Source: CBDVBD01 sp965372135 (GTDB lineage: Bacteria > Electryoneota > RPQS01 > CBDVBD01). From it: DNA of 48,533 bases. The notes beneath the pieces are model-generated. The model was not told where the DNA came from. It worked only from the letters and a program-made list of their open reading frames with translations, and did no database searches. Shown piece after piece: positions 7,865 to 17,131 of this stretch. The stretch lies in contig CBDVBD010000004.1 in the NCBI GenBank assembly GCA_965372135.1, positions 1-48,533 of the forward strand, given 5' to 3'. The stretch's first letter is position 1, and each line of letters opens with the position of its first letter. The position numbers and the translations under genes were made by a program.

Positions 7865-9667
7865 ATGCAATACGATACTTTCCACCGAGTTGTCCGGTTA
7901 GCTGCCGTATTGATTTTCGTACTGGGAAGCCTGGTATGGGCGCAGCCGGATGACGTGTTTTTGGAAATATCGCCGTCATGGCAATCCACTGATATCGAAG
8001 GACGGCAGCGGTTGGCAGCGGGAGATTTGAACGGCGATGAGTTTCCCGATATATATTCCGCCTGCCGGGCAGTGTCCGGTCTCGAAGGGCGAGACCGGAT
8101 ATATTTCAATGATAATGGAGTGTTGCAGCAACTTCCCACCTGGACACAATCTCCAGTCACAACATCGATAAGTGTAGCGTTGGCGGATATGGATTTGGAT
8201 CGGGATTTGGATGTGGCGATTGCCGATATGGTTGGAGGTGCAATTTACGTAAACAATTACGGCAGCCTGGAATTGTATCCTTCCTGGCAAAGTTCCCATT
8301 CCGGCAGCACTATGGATGTGGATTGGGCGTGGGTGACTTTCGATCCGTATCCGGAGTTAGTATGTATCAATGATAATCCCGCCTCGCAGAATATCCCAAG
8401 CGCATTGCACATTAATACTATCGGCACAATGAGTCTGTTACCCGATTGGACCAATGAGGTTGAGCGGGATTTCTGTTCCGCCTGGGGTGACATCGACAAT
8501 GACGGCGACCCGGATTTGTGTGTCGGTGTGTTCCAGGGTCGGAATCATATTTATCGCACTAACAACGGGGAACTGGAAACCTGGGCGCATTGGTCGTCAT
8601 TCTTGAGTGATGGTACCCAGGACATTGCATTAGCGGATATCAACGCCGACGGATGGCTGGACGTGGTGGAAGCGGGCTGGGATACCCCGAATCGAGTGTA
8701 TTTCAATCAAGGGAATGGGGAATTTGAGACGTCGCCCTCGTGGTCTTCCACCGTGGTTACCAATACTTGGCAGATGGCGGTGGGCGATATTAATAACGAT
8801 GGGTACATCGATCTGGCTTGCGGGACAATGGATGATCAGGACACAGATATGATATTTGAAAACTCTTCATCTGGGCTGAATCCGGTGCCCACTTGGACTT
8901 CTGCTCTATTAACGAGTACTGTCGGTATGGTAATGGTGGATTTGGATATGGATAACGACTTGGATTTGGTCACCGCCAGCGCCGAATCATCCTTGTTTGT
9001 TTACGATAACTTAATCCAGACACCAAACACCCCACCTCTGCCGCCAACCGGATTGGCGGCAGAGGTGGTCGATTCCAGTGTAACACTGTCCTGGAACGAT
9101 GCAATCGATGCAGAAACACCGGTCTTGTTATTGACCTATAATCTGCGCGTAGGTACCTCTACCATGCGCACCGATATCGTCTATGCGCAACTGGGACCGG
9201 ACTATACCAATCCGTCTTTCGGAAATATGTGGCATGTGCTGACCAAAACACTGGAAGACCTGAACGTGGGAACATATTACTGGAGCGTGCAGACGGTGGA
9301 TGTGGGATACTCAAGGTCGGAATGGGCGACCGAACAAAGCTTCGAAATCGAGCCTTCATCAATCACAGAATCACCCACCGTAGTTCCGCAAGAATTTGGA
9401 TTGCAGTCGGTATATCCCAATCCCTTTAACCCGGCAACAACCTTGTCATTTAACGTTCCACACACCACTTCGGGCAGATTAGCAGTCTTCAATACTTCAG
9501 GACAAGTGGTGACTGTGATTTCGGAAGGGAATTTCCAGGCGGGCAAACATCAACTCTCATGGGATGGGTATGACCAGTACGGAAACGCTGTTTCCAGCGG
9601 TATTTATCTTTTCGTGTTGCATACCAAATCAGGCAGTTCCATCACAAAAGGGATTTTACTACGCTAA
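7865..9667 (+). CDS. Secreted FG-GAP/FN3 protein with C-terminal sorting domain
   Basis: A signal peptide (hydrophobic 'LAAVLIFVLGSLVWA') precedes at least five FG-GAP/VCBS-type calcium-binding repeats of the form D-x-D/N-x-D-G/R-x-x-D (for example 'GDIDNDGDPDL' and 'GDINNDGYIDL'). These suggest a beta-propeller. A fibronectin III domain follows ('PPTGLAAEVVDSSVTLSWND'), then a C-terminal module beginning YPNPFNPATT and ending in 'SSGIYLF...KGILLR', which matches type A (por/T9SS-like) sorting domains. It is therefore predicted to be exported and surface-attached or released. ATG 7865 gives the best signal peptide; an in-frame ATG at 7820 overlaps the meaB stop. No ligand is predictable, and no T9SS machinery genes are in the window. 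Confidence 0.85.
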   Translation: MQYDTFHRVVRLAAVLIFVLGSLVWAQPDDVFLEISPSWQSTDIEGRQRLAAGDLNGDEFPDIYSACRAVSGLEGRDRIYFNDNGVLQQLPTWTQSPVTTSISVALADMDLDRDLDVAIADMVGGAIYVNNYGSLELYPSWQSSHSGSTMDVDWAWVTFDPYPELVCINDNPASQNIPSALHINTIGTMSLLPDWTNEVERDFCSAWGDIDNDGDPDLCVGVFQGRNHIYRTNNGELETWAHWSSFLSDGTQDIALADINADGWLDVVEAGWDTPNRVYFNQGNGEFETSPSWSSTVVTNTWQMAVGDINNDGYIDLACGTMDDQDTDMIFENSSSGLNPVPTWTSALLTSTVGMVMVDLDMDNDLDLVTASAESSLFVYDNLIQTPNTPPLPPTGLAAEVVDSSVTLSWNDAIDAETPVLLLTYNLRVGTSTMRTDIVYAQLGPDYTNPSFGNMWHVLTKTLEDLNVGTYYWSVQTVDVGYSRSEWATEQSFEIEPSSITESPTVVPQEFGLQSVYPNPFNPATTLSFNVPHTTSGRLAVFNTSGQVVTVISEGNFQAGKHQLSWDGYDQYGNAVSSGIYLFVLHTKSGSSITKGILLR

Positions 9668-9717
9668 CGAAAACAAACGACTACAATACTAAAATCACCT
9701 ACAGTGAGGAACGCATC

Positions 9718-10017
9718 ATGTCGAAAATACAAAAATGGATGCTCAGTCTTGGAATCGTGCTGATTTTCATCTTCGGAGTGTGGATGGGAAGTCATTTTGT
9801 TGCTGCACCGATTCTCATCCCTACCGTAGAAGCACAAGGGATTCAGGTGAATCTTCAGCATCCGGATCAAGCATTAGCCGCTGTTTTTACGGTGAGTCAA
9901 GATGGGAGCGTATTTTACTGGTGGCGGGTGCAAAACAACGGTTTAGGTAAAGTTACAACTTTCAATTCCAATGACGGGCAGGTAAAAGTCCAAGATTTTC
10001 GCTTAGGTACCGAATAA
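9718..10017 (+). CDS. Small membrane-anchored or secreted hypothetical protein
   Basis: This 99-residue protein has one N-terminal hydrophobic segment (residues 8-30, 'MLSLGIVLIFIFGVWMGSHF') and a short polar domain outside. The GAGGAA Shine-Dalgarno upstream of ATG is good. The external part contains 'VFTVSQDGSVFYWWRVQNNG', reminiscent of one beta-propeller blade, but I do not recognise a family. It sits between the FG-GAP protein and methylmalonyl-CoA mutase, and its role is unknown. Confidence 0.7.
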   Translation: MSKIQKWMLSLGIVLIFIFGVWMGSHFVAAPILIPTVEAQGIQVNLQHPDQALAAVFTVSQDGSVFYWWRVQNNGLGKVTTFNSNDGQVKVQDFRLGTE

Positions 10018-10072
10018 TCCGCAATCACCGATCAGTCTATATCGGGTACAAAAAGCTAAATATGGAGTGTGC

Positions 10073-11737
10073 ATGAGCAACGATCCGAAGCACATAAAAC
10101 AAGCATATGAACAATGGGCAAAGAACTACCAAGACAATGCCAAAGAGCGGAAGGCAAAGTTCATAACTACATCATCGGTGCCGGTGGATCCCTTGGCGAC
10201 GCCGGCGACTTTGGACGGTTTCGACTACATGAAAGACCTGGGAATGCCCGGGAAATATCCCTATACCCGCGGTGTACATTCCAGTATGTATCGTGGTAGG
10301 CTGTGGACCATGCGGATGTTTTCCGGATTCGCCACTCCGGAGGATACCAACAAGCGGTATCATTTCCTGTGGAATAAGGGTCAGACCGGATTTTCCGTAG
10401 CGTTCGATTTGCCCACGTTGATGGGGCGGGACAGTGATGATCCTTTTTCGCTTGGGGAAGTGGGGAAATGCGGGGTTGCGGTGTGTTCACTGCGGGATAT
10501 GGAAGTATTATTCGACGGCATTCCCACCGGTGAGGTATCCACCTCCATGACTATCAATTCCCCGGCGGCGATCCTGTGGGCGTTCTACATTGCTGCTGCG
10601 GAAAAACAGGGATTTAAACGGGAGCAGCTCCGGGGGACGATCCAGAACGATATCCTAAAAGAGTATATTGCGCAGAAGGAATTCATTTTCCCCCCGCAGC
10701 CTTCGATGAAGCTGGTGGTGGATACCATTGAATTCGGCACCAATGAAATGCCGTTGTGGAACACAATCTCCATATCCGGATACCACATCCGGGAGGCTGG
10801 TTCGACCGCGGTGCAGGAGTTGGCGTTCACCTTGATGGATGGCTTCACATACGTGGAAGCGGCTCAGGAACGGGGGTTGGATGTGGATGACTTTGCCCCC
10901 CGGTTGTCGCACTTTTTCAATTCACATCAGGATTTTTTCGAGGAGATTGCCAAGTTCCGAGCCGCTCGGAGGATCGTAGCGAAGAAAATGCGGTACAAGT
11001 ATGGTGCGAAAGATCCTAAGTCGTGGATGTGCCGGTTCCATACCCAGACTGCCGGCTGCAGTTTGACCGCGCAACAGCCGGAAAATAATCTGACGCGTAC
11101 CGCCTTCCAAGCATTGGCGGGAGTACTGGGCGGCACGCAATCCTTGCACACCAATTCGATGGATGAAACGTTGGCGTTGCCTTCGGAGAAGGCGGCGAAA
11201 CTGGCACTGCGCACCCAGCAAATTCTGGCAGAGGAGATCGGTGTGGCGAATGTGATCGATCCGTTAGCGGGCAGTTATTTTGTGGAGGACTTCACCAACC
11301 GGATGGAACAGGGCGCCGAGGAATATTTTCAGACTATCGAATCCATGGGCGGGATGATTGCCGCGATTGAAAAGGGATTCCCGCAGCGGGAAATCGCTAA
11401 AGCAGCCTACGTTTATCAGAAGGAAATCGAAAAGAAGGAGCGCATCATCGTTGGGCTCAATGACTATGTCGATGAGGAAGAGGTAGTGGAGATTCCGATC
11501 TTGAAAATCGAGCCCAGGATTGAAGTAGATCAGAAAAATAATCTGGCGGAAGTCCGCCGGAAACGCGTTGATAGGCGAGTGCAGGAGACATTGGACAACT
11601 TAAGGGAAGCGGTGCAAAAAGACCTCAACACCATGCCGTTCTTTGTCGATTGCGCTCACGCTTATGTCACATTGGGGGAAATGGTGCAGGTGCTTAGGGA
11701 AGAGTATGGCGAATACACAGAGCCAAGCATTTTCTAA
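10073..11737 (+). CDS. Methylmalonyl-CoA mutase, large catalytic subunit
   Basis: This is the TIM-barrel substrate-binding subunit of the split B12-dependent mutase, which interconverts (R)-methylmalonyl-CoA and succinyl-CoA. Characteristic segments are 'RGVHSSMYRGRLWTMRMF', 'QTGFSVAFDLPT', 'RGTIQNDILKEYIAQ' and 'HTQTAGCSLTAQQPENN'. The length of about 554 residues lacks the C-terminal cobalamin domain, which is encoded separately just downstream, as in archaeal and many anaerobe enzymes. ATG 10073 is chosen because GGAG at 10063-10066 lies 6 nt upstream; an in-frame GTG at 10067 would overlap that site. A role in propionate production or oxidation is inferred. Confidence 0.94.
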   Translation: MSNDPKHIKQAYEQWAKNYQDNAKERKAKFITTSSVPVDPLATPATLDGFDYMKDLGMPGKYPYTRGVHSSMYRGRLWTMRMFSGFATPEDTNKRYHFLWNKGQTGFSVAFDLPTLMGRDSDDPFSLGEVGKCGVAVCSLRDMEVLFDGIPTGEVSTSMTINSPAAILWAFYIAAAEKQGFKREQLRGTIQNDILKEYIAQKEFIFPPQPSMKLVVDTIEFGTNEMPLWNTISISGYHIREAGSTAVQELAFTLMDGFTYVEAAQERGLDVDDFAPRLSHFFNSHQDFFEEIAKFRAARRIVAKKMRYKYGAKDPKSWMCRFHTQTAGCSLTAQQPENNLTRTAFQALAGVLGGTQSLHTNSMDETLALPSEKAAKLALRTQQILAEEIGVANVIDPLAGSYFVEDFTNRMEQGAEEYFQTIESMGGMIAAIEKGFPQREIAKAAYVYQKEIEKKERIIVGLNDYVDEEEVVEIPILKIEPRIEVDQKNNLAEVRRKRVDRRVQETLDNLREAVQKDLNTMPFFVDCAHAYVTLGEMVQVLREEYGEYTEPSIF

Positions 11738-11789
11738 TAGGAAACTAAAAAACGAAATTATGAAAAAGACTGATACATAAGGGTAATGT

Positions 11790-12200
11790 ATGGATAAGAC
11801 AATCAGAGTTTTAGTGGCGAAGCCTGGGTTGGACGGACATGATCGGGGCGCCAAAGTAATCGCATCGGCATTTCGGGACGCCGGAATGGAGGTGATATAC
11901 ACCGGCTTGCGGCAAACCCCGGAATTGATCGTGGAAGCGGCGCTGCAGGAAGATGTGGACGTCATTGCGGTATCCATACTATCCGGTGCGCATATGACGG
12001 TGTTCCCCAAGATATTGGAATTGATGAAGGAAAAGGGGTTGGATAATGTGCTCTTGACCGGCGGGGGAATTATTCCCCAAGAGGAAATGAATCAGTTGAA
12101 ATCTCTGGGTGCCGGGAAACTGTTCGGTCCTGGAACTCCAACATCCGAACCAATTGATTATATTAAAGACTGGGTGTCTGCTCGGGATACAGAAGAATAG
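11790..12200 (+). CDS. Methylmalonyl-CoA mutase, B12-binding small subunit
   Basis: This is a stand-alone cobalamin-binding domain of 136 residues. The base-off/His-on motif DGHDRG is at residues 15-20, with His17 as the lower axial ligand to cobalt. The second and third signatures are the 'SILSGAHM' and 'LTGGGIIP' segments. It pairs with the catalytic subunit 52 nt upstream to form the holoenzyme. It closely matches the C-terminal domain of fused mutases. Confidence 0.95.
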   Translation: MDKTIRVLVAKPGLDGHDRGAKVIASAFRDAGMEVIYTGLRQTPELIVEAALQEDVDVIAVSILSGAHMTVFPKILELMKEKGLDNVLLTGGGIIPQEEMNQLKSLGAGKLFGPGTPTSEPIDYIKDWVSARDTEE

Positions 12201-12244
12201 ATTTATTTTAAGATGCGGGTAGTAAATCGGTGGTTCGGGATTTT

Positions 12245-12274
12245 TTGTTTGGAAATCGGGCAATAATGTATTAT
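12245..12274 (+). promoter_or_regulatory. Possible sigma70 promoter for the yebC-ruvCAB run
   Basis: TTGTTT (12245-12250) and TATTAT (12269-12274) are separated by 18 nt in an AT-rich gap of 135 nt, upstream of a GGAGG and the GTG start of yebC. The -35 match is partial, so this is tentative. Confidence 0.3.
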
Positions 12275-12335
12275 ATTTAGTGTTTACAGATAAGCATTTG
12301 AATTCGACGTTCCAGCCTATTTCGATGGAGGTGTA

Positions 12336-13079
12336 GTGTCCGGTCATTCTAAATGGGCGACCATCCGCCGGAAAAAAGAAAAGGTGGATGCACAGCGAGG
12401 GAAGGTATTTTCTCGCTTGATTCGCGAATTGCAGGTTTCGGCACGTCAAGGTGGAAGTGATGAAACGTCCAACGCTCGCCTTCGGTCAACCATTGCTGCA
12501 GCAAGAGCAGCCAATATGCCATCTGCCAATATCGAGAAAGCTATCAAACGCGGTACCGGAGAATTGCCCGGCGTAACGTACGAGCAAATTAGCTATGAAG
12601 GATACGGACCCGGCGGGGTGGCGCTGCTGATTGAAGTAATGACGGACAACCGTAACCGCACCGTTGCCGAAATCCGACACATGTTGTCCAAGCGTAACGG
12701 GTCGTTGGGAGCAACCGGTTCCGTCAATTGGATGTTCGATCGCAAGGGGATGATCGTCGTTAGTAAAGACGATGTGGATGAGGATGAGCTGATGATGGAG
12801 GCGTTGGAAGCGGGTGCGGACGACATCATAGCCGAAGAAGGGGAATTCATTATATACACCGTTCCGGAAAATTTGGTCACGGTTCAGGAAGCGCTAACTG
12901 ATACCTACCAAATCCTATCCGCCGAGAATACCATGATTCCCCAAAGCAACGTATGGGTGGAAGGCAACGATGCTACCACACTTTTAAGATTGCTTGGTGA
13001 TTTGGATGACCACGACGATGTGCAGAATGTCTATGCCAATTTTGACATGGATGACGAACTCATGGAGCAGGCGGAATAG
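12336..13079 (+). CDS. yebC: YebC/PmpR-family protein
   Basis: The N-terminus SGHSKWATIRRKKEKVDAQR is the diagnostic YebC start, followed by 'NARLRSTIAAARAANMPSANIEKAI' and 'GPGGVALLIEVMTDNRNRT'. At 247 residues it is full length. The family has been described as DNA-binding regulators and more recently as translation factors relieving ribosome stalling; which applies here cannot be told. The GTG start has a GGAGG site upstream. Linkage to ruvC, ruvA and ruvB is a conserved bacterial arrangement. Confidence 0.95.
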   Translation: MSGHSKWATIRRKKEKVDAQRGKVFSRLIRELQVSARQGGSDETSNARLRSTIAAARAANMPSANIEKAIKRGTGELPGVTYEQISYEGYGPGGVALLIEVMTDNRNRTVAEIRHMLSKRNGSLGATGSVNWMFDRKGMIVVSKDDVDEDELMMEALEAGADDIIAEEGEFIIYTVPENLVTVQEALTDTYQILSAENTMIPQSNVWVEGNDATTLLRLLGDLDDHDDVQNVYANFDMDDELMEQAE

Positions 13080-13082
13080 CAA

Positions 13083-13589
13083 TTGAAACCAACCTGTATT
13101 TTGGGTATAGATCCGGGTACCACTGCAATGGGATGGGGGGTAATTTCTTCGGACGGACGCACCAATCATCTGGTGGAATACGGGGTAATTCGTGCCGGCT
13201 CGAAACTACCTCTCGCTGAAAGACTGTCGATACTCTTCCACGAATTGCAGGAAATCATCCGCCGATTCAAGCCGGATATGATGGCGGTGGAAGAAGTATT
13301 CGTGGGCAAAAACCCCAGATCCGCTTTGTGGGTCGGGCATGCCAGAGCCATTGCATTGTTGACCGGAGCCGAGTGCCGGATACCGGTGTCAGAATATGCC
13401 ACGCGAGATGTAAAACTATCGGTGGTTGGCAACGGCGCAGCGTCGAAACAGCAGGTGGAATTCATGGTGGGTACTATCCTAAGCATCGAGGGGTCCATCC
13501 CTCACGATGCTTCCGATGCACTGGCGGTAGCGCTGTGTCACGCCGCACGTTTCCCCAAATTAGAAACCGAGTCCGGGATCGATGATTGA
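13083..13589 (+). CDS. ruvC: Holliday junction endonuclease RuvC
   Basis: This RNase H-fold resolvase cuts Holliday junctions after RuvAB branch migration. The first catalytic Asp lies in 'GIDPGTTAMGWG', Glu in 'AVEEVFVGKNP', and the C-terminal acidic/His cluster in 'HDASDALAVALCHA'. The length of 168 residues is normal. The start is TTG at 13083, three bases after the yebC stop, so weak coupled initiation is likely. The end overlaps ruvA by 8 nt. Confidence 0.95.
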   Translation: MKPTCILGIDPGTTAMGWGVISSDGRTNHLVEYGVIRAGSKLPLAERLSILFHELQEIIRRFKPDMMAVEEVFVGKNPRSALWVGHARAIALLTGAECRIPVSEYATRDVKLSVVGNGAASKQQVEFMVGTILSIEGSIPHDASDALAVALCHAARFPKLETESGIDD

Positions 13590-14169
13590 ATTCCTAGAAG
13601 GCACATTGGTAGAGCTTCACCCCTCTTATGCGGTAGTAATGAGCGGCGGTGTGGCGTTTCGATTGAATATTTCCGTTTCGTCGTACTCGGAATTGGAAGC
13701 ACCCGGCAAACAGACTCGTTTGTTGACACACCTGTATTTCCGGGACAGCGAACTGGAGTTGTACGGATTCTTCACCGAGCTGGAGCGAGCCATATTCCGG
13801 CAGCTTATCAGCGTGACCGGAATCGGTCCCAAATCCGCCATGGGAATCTTGTCAGCAGTACAGCCTTCCGAACTTCACCGGGCGATCGTGATGCAAGATC
13901 TGGATCGATTGATCGCAGTTCCGGGGGTGGGTCGCAAGACTGCGCAGCGTCTGATGGTGGAATTAAAGGATAAGCTGGAAGCAATTATCCCCGCAGAAGT
14001 GGTGTTGGGATTTCCTTCGGACGGTGCCTTATTCATGCAAGCGGTGGATGCCCTGATTGCGCTGGGTTATCCCAAACACCACGCCGAAAAAGCGGTCAGA
14101 AACAGTCTTGACGACCGTACTGATATACCGTTGGAAGATGTAATCCGGCAGGCTTTACAGAAAATTTAA
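13582..14169 (+). CDS. ruvA: Holliday junction branch-migration protein RuvA
   Basis: RuvA is the tetrameric junction-binding subunit that loads RuvB. An N-terminal OB fold (residues 1-62) is followed by two helix-hairpin-helix motifs ('ISVTGIGPKSAMGIL' and 'AVPGVGRKTAQRLMVEL'). A C-terminal three-helix domain that contacts RuvB includes 'DALIALGYPKHHAEKAV'. At 195 residues it is full length. It starts within the end of ruvC. Confidence 0.95.
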   Translation: MIEFLEGTLVELHPSYAVVMSGGVAFRLNISVSSYSELEAPGKQTRLLTHLYFRDSELELYGFFTELERAIFRQLISVTGIGPKSAMGILSAVQPSELHRAIVMQDLDRLIAVPGVGRKTAQRLMVELKDKLEAIIPAEVVLGFPSDGALFMQAVDALIALGYPKHHAEKAVRNSLDDRTDIPLEDVIRQALQKI

Positions 14170-14193
14170 CAACTGATAAATACCATTTAACTG

Positions 14194-15222
14194 ATGATAG
14201 ATCCCCAGCCACGCGTCACATCACCTGTACCGATACCTGAAGAAAAGGAATTCGACCGCAGTCTGCGACCGAATAATTTTCAGGAATTCGTAGGGCAGGA
14301 TCATGTGGTGGAAAACCTGCAAATCACGATCCAGGCGGCATTGGAACGGAAAGAGGCGCTGGATCATTGCCTGCTCTACGGTCCGCCGGGATTGGGGAAA
14401 ACATCGCTCGCGCACGTCATCGCGAACCAGATGGGGGTGGATATCCGGGTAACCACTGGTCCCGCCTTGGAAAAGCCGGGGGATTTGGCAGGGCTTCTGA
14501 CTAACCTCAAAGAGCACGATATCCTTTTCATCGACGAAGTACATCGGCTGTCAAAGGTAGTTGAGGAATACTTGTACCCCGCTATGGAGGATTACAAGCT
14601 GGATATCGTCATCGACCGGGGACCTCAAGCGCGCACGGTACAGCTTCGACTGCCGCATTACACTATGATTGCCGCCACCACTCGAGCGGGAATGTTGACC
14701 TCGCCGCTTCGATCGCGATTCGGGATCGTACACCGGCTCGATTTCTACACCCCGGAACAGTTGGAAATGATCATCATCCGATCCGCCAAGATACTACAGG
14801 TGGAAATCAAACCAGAGGGGAGTCAAATCATCTCGGCAAGATCCCGGGGAACGCCGAGGATAGCCAACCGGTTGCTGCGCCGGGTTCGGGATTATGCGCA
14901 AGTACGGGGTGACGGTATTATCACCGGAGACATCACCGAGCAGGGACTGGAAATGCTGCGGATTGACGCCCAGGGCTTTGACGAAATGGACAAGCGGCTC
15001 CTTAGTACACTGGTTCAGAAGTTCAGCGGTGGTCCGGTAGGACTTCGTACGCTGTCAGTAGCTTTAGGTGAGGCTGAAGACACTATTGAAGAAATATATG
15101 AGCCGTATTTGATCCAGGAAGGATACCTGGCTCGTACCCCACGGGGCAGGCAAGCAACCCCCAGAGCATTTGACCTGGTGGGTAAAGTCGAAAAGGAAAG
15201 TACTCGACCAAAACTTTTTTAA
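14194..15222 (+). CDS. ruvB: Holliday junction helicase motor RuvB
   Basis: This AAA+ hexameric motor of branch migration has Walker A GPPGLGKTS at residues 63-71, Walker B 'ILFIDEVHRL', sensor 1 'AATTRAGML' and the arginine-finger region 'SPLRSRFG'. A C-terminal winged helix ends in 'TPRGRQATPRAFDLV'. It is 342 residues. It completes a ruvC-ruvA-ruvB set in the usual order. No LexA-box-like sequence was seen upstream of the set. Confidence 0.96.
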   Translation: MIDPQPRVTSPVPIPEEKEFDRSLRPNNFQEFVGQDHVVENLQITIQAALERKEALDHCLLYGPPGLGKTSLAHVIANQMGVDIRVTTGPALEKPGDLAGLLTNLKEHDILFIDEVHRLSKVVEEYLYPAMEDYKLDIVIDRGPQARTVQLRLPHYTMIAATTRAGMLTSPLRSRFGIVHRLDFYTPEQLEMIIIRSAKILQVEIKPEGSQIISARSRGTPRIANRLLRRVRDYAQVRGDGIITGDITEQGLEMLRIDAQGFDEMDKRLLSTLVQKFSGGPVGLRTLSVALGEAEDTIEEIYEPYLIQEGYLARTPRGRQATPRAFDLVGKVEKESTRPKLF

Positions 15223-15290
15223 TATCAAGGGTATACATACTCGATGGTGTGATAAGAATAACCTTTGCTCCATCAAGGAAGGAACAGGGG

Positions 15291-16319
15291 ATGAAACTTT
15301 CAGATTTCAAATATAACCTGCCGGAACGATTGATTGCGCAGGAACCAAATGAACCGAGAGATAGTTCACGGATGCTGGTGTTGGACCGGGAAAAGGGCAA
15401 ATATGAGGATAAGTTGTTCAGCGATTTCCCGGACTATATTAACGCCAAAGATGCGCTTGTCATCAACATCACCAAGGTGTTTCCCGCCAAGCTGAAAGGA
15501 TACAAGGAAAAGACGGACGCTGACATTGAGGTGTTCCTACTTCGGCAACTGAACGAGTCCCTGTGGGAAGTGATGGTCAAACCGGCGCGGAAGGTTCGTA
15601 CCGGAAATACTATCACCGTGGCGGACAATGTCACCTGCGAGGTAATCGATAACACCACATCGGGAGGGCGAGTGGTGCGGTTTAATTACGAAGGTGATTT
15701 CGAAAAAATCATCGATCGTTATGGTCAGCCTCCCCTTCCACCCTACATCAAGCGGGAACCGACTCCACAGGACCGGGAACGCTATCAGACTGTATTTGCG
15801 GAAGTTACTGGCGCTGTTGCCGCACCAACTGCCGGACTGCACTTTACTGAAAGAATGATAAAGAAGTTGAAAGCCAAGGGTGTATTGATTGTGCCGATTG
15901 TGCTACATGTAGGATTGGGAACATTTCGTCCCGTCACCGTGGAAGACCTGTCCCGCCACCGGATGGATTCGGAATATTTCGATGTGTCTGAAGACTCCAC
16001 CAAACAATTGAACAATGTGATCGACAGAGGCGGTCGAGTGTTCGCCGTGGGTACCACCACCACCCGGACATTGGAAACTGCCGCAACTTTCAATGGGGGT
16101 ATCAAAGTATGCAATGGCTGGACGGATAAGTTTATTTACCCACCCTATCAATTCAAGGTGGTTAATCACCTGTTAACCAACTTTCACCTACCGAACTCCA
16201 CCTTGCTGATGTTAGTATGCGCTTTTGCGGATCGCGATATAGTGATGAAGGCTTATCGGTATGCCATTCGCAATAAGTATCGTTTCTTTTCCTTCGGCGA
16301 TTCCATGTTGGTCCTTTGA
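15291..16319 (+). CDS. queA: S-adenosylmethionine:tRNA ribosyltransferase-isomerase QueA
   Basis: QueA transfers and isomerises the ribosyl group of SAM onto preQ1 at the tRNA wobble position, giving epoxyqueuosine. Diagnostic segments are 'MKLSDFKYNLPERLIAQEP', 'PAPTAGLHFT'-like 'VAAPTAGLHFTERM', 'HVGLGTFRPV' and the C-terminal 'FADRDIVMKAYRYAI'. ATG 15291 is chosen: it has a strong AAGGAAGGA upstream and gives the family N-terminus, whereas the longer frame to 15249 adds an unrelated extension. The length is 342 residues. Confidence 0.95.
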   Translation: MKLSDFKYNLPERLIAQEPNEPRDSSRMLVLDREKGKYEDKLFSDFPDYINAKDALVINITKVFPAKLKGYKEKTDADIEVFLLRQLNESLWEVMVKPARKVRTGNTITVADNVTCEVIDNTTSGGRVVRFNYEGDFEKIIDRYGQPPLPPYIKREPTPQDRERYQTVFAEVTGAVAAPTAGLHFTERMIKKLKAKGVLIVPIVLHVGLGTFRPVTVEDLSRHRMDSEYFDVSEDSTKQLNNVIDRGGRVFAVGTTTTRTLETAATFNGGIKVCNGWTDKFIYPPYQFKVVNHLLTNFHLPNSTLLMLVCAFADRDIVMKAYRYAIRNKYRFFSFGDSMLVL

Positions 16320-16326
16320 GCGTCTG

Positions 16327-17079
16327 ATGGCAGACCACTTAAGGGGCTTTGCAGCTCGCCAGCAGCACTTACCGAATATAAATCCCACTGCGGTGATTAT
16401 TGTTGCCGCAGGTCAAGGAACCCGTCTGGGCGGCGACGTGGCTAAATCCATGCGACTGCTGGGCGATAAACCCCTATTTGCCCATACCATGGGGGTATTC
16501 GAACAAATACCGGCAGTGCAAGAGCTGATCCTGGTCGCCCCTCCGGATGATATCGATCTGGCAAACGATTGGGTACGTAAACTTAAATTCACAAAAACCT
16601 CCGCCGTCGTTCCAGGTGGATTGGAACGGGGTGATTCGGTACTAAATGGATTAAAGGTCGTGTCACCTGATATTCAGTGGATTGCCATCCACGACGGTGC
16701 TCGACCTTTTGTTACACCTGAACTGTTTAACCGTGTCTTGAAGGCAGCAGCGATCCAAGGCGCCGCCATCCCAGGTGTCGCTTTGGCAGATACCATCAAG
16801 GAAATCGCCAGTAATCAAATTGTGCGTACCATATCGAGAGATCAACTGCGAGGTGCTCAGACACCGCAGATTTTCGACCATCATCGACTGAAAAACGCAT
16901 ATCGCAAGGCAGAGGATAAGGGAATCTCTGCCACTGATGATGCGGAGATCGTGCGGCGATGCACCGATGGGCAGGTGGTGGTGGTTGACGGGGATGCCGA
17001 CAATTTCAAAATCACCACACCCGGGGATTGGCAGCGGGCTTTGGATTTCATGATGCGTAAGATGGGCGAAGCTCAATAG
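16327..17079 (+). CDS. ispD: 2-C-methyl-D-erythritol 4-phosphate cytidylyltransferase
   Basis: IspD is the third step of the non-mevalonate (MEP) isoprenoid pathway, coupling CTP to MEP. The nucleotide-binding motif AAGQGTRLGG lies near residue 24, with 'VPGGLERGDSVLNGL' and 'IAIHDGARPFVTPELF' following. ATG 16327 is chosen, eight bases after queA; the longer frame from 16261 would overlap queA by 59 nt with an unrelated N-terminus. It is directly followed by ispF, a common pairing. Confidence 0.94.
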   Translation: MADHLRGFAARQQHLPNINPTAVIIVAAGQGTRLGGDVAKSMRLLGDKPLFAHTMGVFEQIPAVQELILVAPPDDIDLANDWVRKLKFTKTSAVVPGGLERGDSVLNGLKVVSPDIQWIAIHDGARPFVTPELFNRVLKAAAIQGAAIPGVALADTIKEIASNQIVRTISRDQLRGAQTPQIFDHHRLKNAYRKAEDKGISATDDAEIVRRCTDGQVVVVDGDADNFKITTPGDWQRALDFMMRKMGEAQ

Positions 17080-17131
17080 AATCCGTCGCAAGGGTGATTT
17101 CATTGGGAGCGTCTAATGGGAGGATATCTAA

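Noticed and set aside
10018..10066. Cobalamin riboswitch before methylmalonyl-CoA mutase
   Set aside because: The gap of about 50 nt is far too short, and no B12-box pattern is visible.
16261..16326. Longer ispD start inside queA
   Set aside because: The extra residues do not resemble IspD and the overlap with queA would be 59 nt; ATG 16327 gives the family N-terminus.
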